A model generated the notes under the pieces. That model had not been told where the DNA came from. It saw nothing but the letters and a program-made list of their open reading frames with translations, and did not search any database. This document shows positions 31,150-38,344 of a DNA stretch of 38,344 bases, in pieces. Numbering within the stretch: the stretch's first letter is position 1; each line of letters opens with the position of its first letter. The position numbers were made by a program, and so were the translations under genes. The DNA is from Anaerolineae bacterium (GTDB taxonomy: Bacteria; Chloroflexota; Anaerolineae; CG2-30-64-16), in assembly GCA_026645775.1 (NCBI GenBank), contig JAPKMS010000046.1, forward strand, positions 1 to 38,344. The letters run 5' to 3'.

Positions 31150-34100
31150 TTACTCCGTTACGGTGAACACGCTCCCGGCGCCGCGGCCCCACACCTCGGG
31201 GAAGTACATCTGGTACGCGGTGGCCGGCAGCGTCAGGAAGACGCCGGGCAGGCTGGCCCGGATCTGATAGGTAAACTGATAGGTGCCGGGCGTCAGCTCG
31301 GAGGCAAACATCACGGTCTTCTCATCTCGCAGTTCGACATGCGTGGGCGTCCACGCCCAATCGTACCACGGGCTGGGCTGATCCTGCTTCATTTCCGGCC
31401 CTTGCGCCGTGCTGCTGGTGGTGCGCAGACCGGTGTCGATCGCCTCGGCGCCGGCCGGCAGCGGGTCTTCCAGGATCACATAGTGCAGATTGCTCGGCAC
31501 GACCACGGTCAGCTTGACCCGGATCACATCGCCGACCTTGGCCTGTGTGATGGCGGGGCAAGCGGTCTCGTCAAAGCGCGTCTTGCCGGCCTGGTTCGCC
31601 GCCTGCTGCAGGGCAGTCACGCAGTCGGCCAGCCGATACTCGCGGTTCACGGAGACGCCCCGGCTTAGCGAGCCGACCTCTTCCACGGGCAGATACGACT
31701 TCAGATGCGCCGTGTAGTAGAGCTGGCCCTTGCCGGTTTGGTCGCCCGCGGCGGTGCGGCTGATCACCAGACCGTTGGTCTGGTCCAGCAGGAGCTGGCC
31801 GATGTCGGCGCGGAGCGTGGCCGCGTCCTTGACGGTGGCTGGCGTCACGCTGCCGGCGCCCAGGCTCTCGCCATTGAGCGTCACGGTCCAGGTGTAGTTG
31901 CCCGCCAGCTCGCCGGTGGCCGCCATCCAGTCGGTCAGCGCCATAATGGCCCACGCGTTCTCCTGGGTGGTTTCCCAGCGGTCGGCCGTGCGGGCACTCA
32001 TCAGCCAGCGCACGGTGTTGGGGCCTAGGCTGTTTTGCGGATCCAGCCGGGCCAGGGCCGCCAGCGCGATGGAGGTGGTGCGGGTGTCGGTGTTCATGTT
32101 CCAGAAATCGGTCCACCCCTCCTCCCAGTGTGCCGCGGTGGCGCTCACCACAGCCTTGCCGGTGATGTCGGCCAGCAGTGTCTTGATGCGGGCGGCTGCG
32201 GCCTCGTCGTCGATCAGCTCGAAGGTCAGCGCCAGGTAGCCCTGGGCGTAGGTGCTCAGCCGCTCGCGAACCTCGAACAGCGCGCCCGCCCGATTCGGCT
32301 CCATCTGGCCCGCTTCGGCCAGTGCGTAGAGCACAAACGCCTGGCTGTTGAGCTGCCAATCCTTGAGGTCTCCCGGCGCCCGGAGGTTGCGAGTCAGGAA
32401 TTGCGCGCCGCGGTCGAGCACGGTCTGATCGACCGCGAACCCGGCCTGCTTGGCCTTCGCCAGACCGAACACGATGTATGCGCTGACCGCGATGTTGCTG
32501 TCGTCGTTCTGCCACCAGCCCCAGCCGCCGTCGATGTGCTGTTTGGCGTAGATGCGCTGCAGGCCCACGCCTACCTGCTGCGGCAGCCTGGTTTCCAGGT
32601 CGGGATTGGCGCCCCCCAGCTTCTTCAGCGCCGCGTACGAGACCACGTTGGGCAGGAACCGGCTCATCGTCTGCTCGACGCATTCGTAGGGGTAGTGCTC
32701 CAGGTAGGTGAGCCCGCCGAGCATGCCGGCCGCCAGGCTCGGTTCCAGCGTCACAGCCAGCTCGCCCCGGCTCGGGTCAGCGTTAGCCGGCAGCCGCACC
32801 AGCTCCAGCCGATCCTCGTTCAGATCAACCTGGCCGCTTGTGCCGGTGACTTCGGGGGTGGTGTAGCGGTGCACGGGCAGCGTGATCTCGACCGCATCAG
32901 ATAGCTTGGCTGCGACCGCGATCGCCTGCATCTGCACCTTCACCTGGTCGACCGCGGCCTGCACGGTGACGGGCCAGGCGATCTTGGCGGTGCTTTCCGC
33001 CGGCACAGTGATCTGGCTGGCGAGCGGCGCTGTCGTTTCCAGACCGGTTGGCGCCAGTGTCACAGCCACCGAGAGCTCCTGCGGGGTGGTGTTTTGGATC
33101 ACCGCAGCGATTTCAGCTCGGTCACCGGCCACGAAGAAGCGCGGGAGCACCGGGCGCACCAGCAGCGCCTGGGTGGCGATGATATCGGTGCGGCTCTGGC
33201 CCACCCGCGTATCCTCGGTGGCCGCCCGCGCGTCCATGGTCCAGGTGGTCAGGTTGTCGGGCAGGGTCACCTGCACCTGCGCCTTGCCGTCGGCGCCGGT
33301 TTTGAGCGAGGCGGTCCAGTACGCGATATCGGGGAAGTCGCGGCGCACCGTGGGCGCCAACCCTTCGCCACCGCCGCCACCGCCGCCTTTGCCGCCTTTG
33401 CCGCCCTCGGCTAACTGTGCGACCAGCCGGTCGATGTTGTACACCAGCGTGATGCCGGTCTGCACGCCCAGCCCGCGCTGGCTGTAGAAGCGATCCATGA
33501 GGGCGCCGGCGTTGTCAGTGGCCAGGGAGAGCACCGCCTTGTCGACCAGCGCCAGCGAAACGTCGGCCTGCACCGGTTTCCCCGCGGCATCCAGCGTCTG
33601 CACGTCCCAGGTGACGGTATCGCGCGGCGCGACCTTCACCGGCCCGGCGCCTGCTGCGCCGCGCGGCGTCACGATCACCTGCAACTGCTTGTCGGCCACT
33701 GAGACCTTGAGCTGGACCAGCCCGACCTTGAACGAGGGCGCGGGGCTGGTCGCGTCGATGCCTTTCATGATCACCACCGACACGAACGCATTGGGGGCGT
33801 ATTCCGGCTTAATCGGCAGTTTCAGCACTTCGCTGTTGCCCGCCAGCTCGATGACCTGGTGGCTGAGCACAGTTCCGCGCTCGATCGTCACCAGCGCCTT
33901 CACCTTGCCCTGGTAGGGACTGGGGATCAGTATCTCGGCGGTGTCGCCGGCTGCGTACTCGGTCTTATCGGCCACCAGCTCGATGCGGTCGTTGTTTTCC
34001 TGCCGCCACGGCACATACGCGCTGCCGCTGACCCACACGTAGGCCGCGCTGCGCAGCGCGTGGCCCCGGCTGTCGCGCGCGCTCGCATCGATTTTGTATT

Positions 34101-37100
34101 CGCCGGGGGCGTCAGGCGTCCATTCCAACAGGGCGGCGCCCGTGGCGTCGGTGGTCAGGGTTTCGGTGAGGACCGCGGTCTTCTTGGCCTGGGTGGTCCA
34201 GTAGTAATTGCCATCCGCGGCCCGCTCGCGCACACTGCGCCACTCGACCCGATTGACCACCAGCGTCACCGGGACATCCGGCACAGGCTGGCTCTGCGGG
34301 TCGACGGTGATGACGTCGATCTGACTCGGCTTGTCCACGGTCGCCACGTAGGCGCGCGGTTTCAGGCCGATGTAGAAGTCGCCCTTGTGCACCACGGCGG
34401 ATGCCTGGGTCGACACGGCCTGGTTGTTGACATCCTGCACGGTGATGTCGAAGTTGAAGCGCTGGCTGCGTTTGAACTGGGTGATATCAGCCGGGACGAC
34501 AAAGGTGAGGCGGCCCTCGGCGTCGGTGACCCCTTCGCCCTGGCTGATCTGGCCGCCGAACGGGCCGACCCGCTGGGTTTCGTACCAATCGAAGTCTTCG
34601 AAGCTGTAGTACCCTTTGCCCTGGTAGGTGAAGTAGCTGTCAGTGCTCAACAGTACCCACTTCACCTTGCCGTTTTTCACCGGCCCGCCAAAGAAGTAGT
34701 TGGCCTGCAGGGTGACGCTGATCTGCTCGCCCTGGCTGTATTCGGGTTTGTCGGTTTGCGCGCTCAACTCGTATTCGGGCTTGCGGTATTCAGCCACCTG
34801 GAATCCGACGCCGAAGCCGATCTCCTCGGATAGGCGCACGGAAATGTAGTAGTAGCCGAGCCCGGCGTCCGGTCCCAGCGCCAATTCACCATCGACCGCA
34901 CCGATCGCGTTAAGTGCGGTGCGGCGCTGGACGAGTACGTTGCCCTGATCGTCGTTGATCGTCACGGTGACGGGCTGGCCGGGCGCGGGCAGGGTGTACT
35001 GCGCATCGTTATCGCGCCGGATGAGCGCCTTCCAGTAGAGGGTCTGGCCGGGGCGGTAAATGGGTCGGTCGGTGTAGACATAACCGGTATACGGGATCGC
35101 GTCATTGCCGCCGGTCAGGCCGAAGTCCCACGCGTTGATGCCCTGCTGCCAGGTGGCTGAGGCGACGCCAAAGCTCCCGGCCTCGGTGCTGGCGAGGGCC
35201 AGCAGCGGCTCCCACGATTTGTGCTCCGCGGGCAGGTCGACGCGGGCCACGCCGTCCGCGCCGGTGGTCGCCAGCGCCTCGATTTTGCCGTTGTCGGTGA
35301 AGCGAACTTTGGCGTTGGGCACCGGCTGCCCAGTCTTGAGGTCGGTGACCCAAGCCAGCGCCGCTCGGTTTGAGGCCTTCAACGTCACATTCACATCGGT
35401 GAGGACGATGATCTGACGCGGGTTGCTCTGAGACGCTTGCGACTGCGTTGGGGCGTTAGCCAGGCGCAGAAAGTACATGCCGGCCGGGAGCGGCTGCTCA
35501 TCGGCATCTAGCAGATCGGTGCGCACGACGCCGCTCTGATTTCTGGGCGCTGAGGTGGCCACCGTCCAGGCCCGTACGAGGGCGTCCTGTTGGGGGCTGA
35601 ATCGGTCCCAAGCCTGCCACGACTCGCGGCCATTCAGTGCGACGAAGTCCGCGCTGCTCAACCGGTAGAGCTCGAACTTCAGCTCAGGCGCGTTGCGGTA
35701 AAAGACCACGGCCTGGGTGCGGGTGTACGCGCTGTAGGTGCCGATCTGGCCGGCGCCGTTGAGCATGGCAGATGTCTCCAGATCGCCCGTCCGGAAGCGC
35801 AGTGAGAAATCCTGGCCCAGGGTGTTGCCGTAGGGATCGGCCAGCTTGCCGGAGAGGGTGACGGTGTAGGCGGTGGCCGGCAGCTTGGCGAAGTCCAGCA
35901 TCAACATCGCCTCGTTGTCGCTGTAATAGGTGTAGACCTCCGTCGGCTTGGGCAGGATGGTGATGGTGCCGCTGATGAAGGTGGCCGGGTCCATCGGACT
36001 GGCGAAGTTAATCTGCACGCCTTTGTAGGGGGCGACGTTGCCGGCATTCTGCCGCGGGCTGGTGGCGGTGATCTTGGGCAGCGCGACCGTGCGGAACGGG
36101 AAGCGGAGGTTCGCCTCGCGCAACGTGCCAGCGCTCGTCGGGCCGGCTGCATGGGCAGTCACTGCCAGCGAGGCGGTGTACGCGGTATTGAACTTCAGCA
36201 CGCGGGTCGGCTTAAAGCCCAACTCGGTGGCATTCCGGTTCCAGTTGAAGGCGCCGGCGACCGGCGCGCCCGCCTCGTCCAACAAGGCGAACGCGGATTC
36301 CGTGCTGGGCCGATCCATCGGCATGGAGAACGTCACCGAAATCGGCCGTTCAATCTTGACGTTGATCCCGCCTTCTGGCAGCCAACGCAGCACGGTGGGA
36401 TCGGCGGTGCGGAATCCGAAGGTGTAGGGCTGGGGCAGCAAGCCGCCGGTGGTGTCCTCCAGCCCGGCTTTCACCGTGACGCTGTAGGCTGTGGACGCGG
36501 CCAGGCCCAGGTTGGGCGTGAAGCGGTAAATGCTGGTGTTGATCCATTCGCCCTTGCCGGCCAGGGTCGGCGTGATGACCAGGGGCTGGGGCAGCGTTGC
36601 CTGATCAGCGACGCCGGTGAGCGGCACGACGGGCCGGTTGAAACTGACGATGATGGCATTGTCAACCGCCACCTCGCCCGCATTGTCAGCCGGTTGGGTC
36701 GTCGTCACTTCCAGGAAGCCCGCCGTGGCAAACTTGAATGACACGGGCCGCTGGAGCTTCAGGCCGGCAGTGCTGGTCGCGCTGTCGGCGACAATCACCC
36801 GATACTCGGCGCCGCGTTTCAGCCGCTCGGTGGGCGAGAAGGTCAGCAGGTTGCCCTGCACCTTCACTTCACCGGCCACCTTGGGCTCGATGCTGAACGC
36901 CGAACTGGTGCTGGCCGGATCCATTTGCTGATCGAAGGTGACGAGCACGGGTGCGGCCAGTACTTGCTCCTCGCCGCGATCCGGCTTGATGCTGACCACA
37001 GTGGGCGGCAGCGGCGGTCGCGTGGGCGTGGGGGCCGGCTGGCTGCTGGGCTGTGCCGTCGGGCTCGCCGGCGCCTGGGTCGGCGTGCTGGTTGGCGTCT

Positions 37101-37170
37101 GCGCGGTGCAGGCACTCAAGAAGGCCAAGACGAAGATCGCGATGAGATTGAGAAGGCGGTTTGTACGCAT
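31150..37170 (-). CDS. bacterial alpha-2-macroglobulin lipoprotein
   Basis: A 2006-residue cell-surface protease trap. A signal sequence ends in the lipobox LSAC (lipid Cys21), then a Thr/Pro-rich linker (to about 60). Several SbsA/Ig-like domains follow (about 60-500), then macroglobulin domains with YTDRPIYRPGQTLYWKA near 697. Near 1255-1270 is a Gly-Lys/Gly-rich run (GGKGGKGGGGGGGEG), next to the A2M domain. The thioester motif CVEQ is intact at Cys1497-Gln1500 (YPYECVEQTMSRF), followed by the alpha-helical toroid with GGWGWW and a C-terminal receptor-like domain. Proteases that cut the bait would be covalently trapped. The ATG at 37170 has a GGGAGG site; upstream codons in frame are unsupported. 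It follows a penicillin-binding protein gene, as E. coli yfhM and pbpC are paired. Confidence 0.95.
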   Translation of the reverse strand: MRTNRLLNLIAIFVLAFLSACTAQTPTSTPTQAPASPTAQPSSQPAPTPTRPPLPPTVVSIKPDRGEEQVLAAPVLVTFDQQMDPASTSSAFSIEPKVAGEVKVQGNLLTFSPTERLKRGAEYRVIVADSATSTAGLKLQRPVSFKFATAGFLEVTTTQPADNAGEVAVDNAIIVSFNRPVVPLTGVADQATLPQPLVITPTLAGKGEWINTSIYRFTPNLGLAASTAYSVTVKAGLEDTTGGLLPQPYTFGFRTADPTVLRWLPEGGINVKIERPISVTFSMPMDRPSTESAFALLDEAGAPVAGAFNWNRNATELGFKPTRVLKFNTAYTASLAVTAHAAGPTSAGTLREANLRFPFRTVALPKITATSPRQNAGNVAPYKGVQINFASPMDPATFISGTITILPKPTEVYTYYSDNEAMLMLDFAKLPATAYTVTLSGKLADPYGNTLGQDFSLRFRTGDLETSAMLNGAGQIGTYSAYTRTQAVVFYRNAPELKFELYRLSSADFVALNGRESWQAWDRFSPQQDALVRAWTVATSAPRNQSGVVRTDLLDADEQPLPAGMYFLRLANAPTQSQASQSNPRQIIVLTDVNVTLKASNRAALAWVTDLKTGQPVPNAKVRFTDNGKIEALATTGADGVARVDLPAEHKSWEPLLALASTEAGSFGVASATWQQGINAWDFGLTGGNDAIPYTGYVYTDRPIYRPGQTLYWKALIRRDNDAQYTLPAPGQPVTVTINDDQGNVLVQRRTALNAIGAVDGELALGPDAGLGYYYISVRLSEEIGFGVGFQVAEYRKPEYELSAQTDKPEYSQGEQISVTLQANYFFGGPVKNGKVKWVLLSTDSYFTYQGKGYYSFEDFDWYETQRVGPFGGQISQGEGVTDAEGRLTFVVPADITQFKRSQRFNFDITVQDVNNQAVSTQASAVVHKGDFYIGLKPRAYVATVDKPSQIDVITVDPQSQPVPDVPVTLVVNRVEWRSVRERAADGNYYWTTQAKKTAVLTETLTTDATGAALLEWTPDAPGEYKIDASARDSRGHALRSAAYVWVSGSAYVPWRQENNDRIELVADKTEYAAGDTAEILIPSPYQGKVKALVTIERGTVLSHQVIELAGNSEVLKLPIKPEYAPNAFVSVVIMKGIDATSPAPSFKVGLVQLKVSVADKQLQVIVTPRGAAGAGPVKVAPRDTVTWDVQTLDAAGKPVQADVSLALVDKAVLSLATDNAGALMDRFYSQRGLGVQTGITLVYNIDRLVAQLAEGGKGGKGGGGGGGEGLAPTVRRDFPDIAYWTASLKTGADGKAQVQVTLPDNLTTWTMDARAATEDTRVGQSRTDIIATQALLVRPVLPRFFVAGDRAEIAAVIQNTTPQELSVAVTLAPTGLETTAPLASQITVPAESTAKIAWPVTVQAAVDQVKVQMQAIAVAAKLSDAVEITLPVHRYTTPEVTGTSGQVDLNEDRLELVRLPANADPSRGELAVTLEPSLAAGMLGGLTYLEHYPYECVEQTMSRFLPNVVSYAALKKLGGANPDLETRLPQQVGVGLQRIYAKQHIDGGWGWWQNDDSNIAVSAYIVFGLAKAKQAGFAVDQTVLDRGAQFLTRNLRAPGDLKDWQLNSQAFVLYALAEAGQMEPNRAGALFEVRERLSTYAQGYLALTFELIDDEAAAARIKTLLADITGKAVVSATAAHWEEGWTDFWNMNTDTRTTSIALAALARLDPQNSLGPNTVRWLMSARTADRWETTQENAWAIMALTDWMAATGELAGNYTWTVTLNGESLGAGSVTPATVKDAATLRADIGQLLLDQTNGLVISRTAAGDQTGKGQLYYTAHLKSYLPVEEVGSLSRGVSVNREYRLADCVTALQQAANQAGKTRFDETACPAITQAKVGDVIRVKLTVVVPSNLHYVILEDPLPAGAEAIDTGLRTTSSTAQGPEMKQDQPSPWYDWAWTPTHVELRDEKTVMFASELTPGTYQFTYQIRASLPGVFLTLPATAYQMYFPEVWGRGAGSVFTVTE

Positions 37171-37304
37171 GATGTTACCTCCCCCGGAAGGGACACACAA
37201 GAGATCAGGGAACTGCAAGTTTTGACGGCAGTGCTGGGAGAAAAGTTCCCCAATCCGAGAACAGAACGCAGATGACGAATCCAGATGCGGCAGATCTCTG
37301 AGCC

Positions 37305-38344
37305 TCACTCCACGGTCACAACAATCTTTGCACTGACGACCTCGCTGCCATCCGCACCCCTGGCGGTGGCCTGGAAGGTGTGTTGTCCCCGGGTTAACTG
37401 CCACCAGGCAGTGTAGTCGGGGGCCGCAGCCTGGGCGAAGGGCGCGCCGTCCACCGTCAGCGTGATCGATGCGCCCGCCGCTGCCAACGTCGAACCGGGC
37501 AGCACGCTCACCGGCACCTCCTGCGCGCTGGCCGGCAGCAGCGGGTCCAGCCGGTAGACCCGGTTGGGGTCCGGGCTGATGAGCCGCAGCGCATCGGCGG
37601 CCAGCGGTACGCCAGCGGTTGGCGCTGCCGATTGCGGCGTGCCGTAGGCCGCCGGTGCGAGTTGGGTGATCTGGTTCTCCCGCGCCCACGCCTGATACTC
37701 CTGTGGCAGTTGCCAGATCACCTCCGGCCGGATGAACTCGGACGGCGTGTTGGCATCGGCCGGGCGGCCGGTGCGCACGTCGGTGGCGATCTCCAGGTGC
37801 GACCGGTCAATCTCCAGCGGCTCAGTGCCGGCAATGAACCATTCCAGGCGGCGATGCGGACACGGTATGATTGAAGATTGAAGATCAAAAGCTGACGATC
37901 CGCTGTAGTCCACGTTCCGGGATGCGAGATCGCCTGGCAGCAACCCGGAATCCGCGCACACCTCGATCTGTGCCAGCCCATCCGGCCGTGTGAACACCTG
38001 AGCCGGCGTCTCGCGCAGCACCGTCACCATGAAATCGTGCCAGATCGGCCCGGCGCCGGTGATGCCGCTGACGTCCTTCATCGGCGTGTTGTCGGCGTTG
38101 CCCACCCAGACGCCCGCGACCAAGCCGGGCGTGTAGCCCACGGTCCAGTTGTCGCGCCAGTCGGTGGTCGTGCCGGTCTTCGCCGCCGCAGGTCGGCCGA
38201 TCTCCAGCATATTGCCCGCCCCAAACGCCGGGATCCGGGCGTTGTTGTCGCTGAGGATGTCGGTGATCAGGTAGGCGACGCGGGGATCCAGGGATTGCAG
38301 ACTGAGGGCGGGCGCTTGATTCCAAATCGCTTCCCCATCCAAAG
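37305..38344 (-). CDS. penicillin-binding protein (PBP1C-like), C-terminal part, cut by window end
   Basis: The last 345 residues of a peptidoglycan synthase; the start lies beyond the window. The visible part covers the end of the transpeptidase domain with the KTGT box (AAAKTGTTTDWRDN, bases about 38172-38180 for KTG), then GYTPGLVAGVWVGN, and a C-terminal extension with Cys residues and RRLEWFIAGTEP, like the BiPBP_C region of PBP1C. A beta-sandwich-like tail (LDPLLPASAQEVPV...ADGSEVVSAKIVVTVE) ends the protein. The N-terminal glycosyltransferase cannot be checked. It is 134 bases upstream of the alpha-2-macroglobulin gene on the same strand. A short AT-rich heptamer repeat interrupts the region just before the CPHRR motif. 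Confidence 0.88.
   Translation of the reverse strand, partial: LDGEAIWNQAPALSLQSLDPRVAYLITDILSDNNARIPAFGAGNMLEIGRPAAAKTGTTTDWRDNWTVGYTPGLVAGVWVGNADNTPMKDVSGITGAGPIWHDFMVTVLRETPAQVFTRPDGLAQIEVCADSGLLPGDLASRNVDYSGSSAFDLQSSIIPCPHRRLEWFIAGTEPLEIDRSHLEIATDVRTGRPADANTPSEFIRPEVIWQLPQEYQAWARENQITQLAPAAYGTPQSAAPTAGVPLAADALRLISPDPNRVYRLDPLLPASAQEVPVSVLPGSTLAAAGASITLTVDGAPFAQAAAPDYTAWWQLTRGQHTFQATARGADGSEVVSAKIVVTVE
37870..37883. repeat. ATTGAAG heptamer repeat inside the PBP gene
   Basis: Two tandem ATTGAAG units followed by ATCAAAAG, in a short AT-rich patch inside a GC-rich coding region. The frame is kept; it encodes part of FDLQSSII just before the conserved CP. Such 7-base repeats are usually intergenic. 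Confidence 0.55.

Noticed and set aside
37171-37689. Extension of the alpha-2-macroglobulin frame by 173 codons upstream
   Set aside because: It would bury the lipoprotein signal and run into the PBP gene; the ATG at 37170 has a strong ribosome site and a lipobox follows.

Overview
The window is a high-GC chromosomal segment from what looks like an anaerobic or facultatively fermentative bacterium. A member of the Chloroflexota (Anaerolineae-like) is my best guess. It rests on gene content and style: a GEVED-type surface protein, a secreted protein ending in LPLVSR, UMF1 transporter, a trimeric [FeFe]-hydrogenase and conventional sigma70-like promoters. I have not tested this against any database. 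No phage, transposase, CRISPR array, tRNA or rRNA was seen.

Layout. (1) 59-14618 is a mixed housekeeping and accessory region: three GNAT acetyltransferases, glutamine-dependent NAD synthetase (nadE), an isoprenylcysteine-methyltransferase-like membrane protein, a fused ABC exporter, an NTF2-like protein, a nitroreductase, a GH13 alpha-glucosidase, a GlcG/HbpS protein, a small secreted protein, a UMF1 transporter and a GEVED surface protein. Several promoters can be read directly, including two divergent pairs. (2) 14717-29536 is a 15-kb run of twelve minus-strand genes for central carbon and electron flow. In transcription order they are pfk, pyk, a polyferredoxin, an aldehyde:ferredoxin oxidoreductase (AOR) family enzyme, mgsA, a three-gene NitT/TauT-type ABC importer, hydC, hydB, hydA and fbaA. 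(3) 29719-30906 is an M28 peptidase. (4) 31150-38344 is a giant alpha-2-macroglobulin lipoprotein downstream of a truncated penicillin-binding protein, a known defensive pairing.

How region 2 may work: PFK, aldolase and pyruvate kinase form the glycolytic backbone. The AOR-family enzyme with its polyferredoxin would oxidise an aldehyde (glyceraldehyde-3-phosphate, methylglyoxal or another) and reduce ferredoxin. HydABC would combine reduced ferredoxin and NADH to make H2. MgsA provides a DHAP-to-methylglyoxal overflow. The importer, whose ATPase gene overlaps hydC, supplies something unknown. Two promoters are visible: a strong one before pfk with a LacI/CcpA-type operator over the predicted start, and a second before mgsA. 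The PFK is a fused two-domain enzyme that strongly resembles eukaryotic PFK-1, including a degenerate, probably regulatory C-terminal half.

Non-coding structure includes several perfect palindromes (6915-6950, 7069-7124, 31094-31127), some sharing a GTGCC-x-GGCAC core, a REP-like element in the leader of the M28 gene, and a hairpin between the convergent GEVED and fbaA genes.
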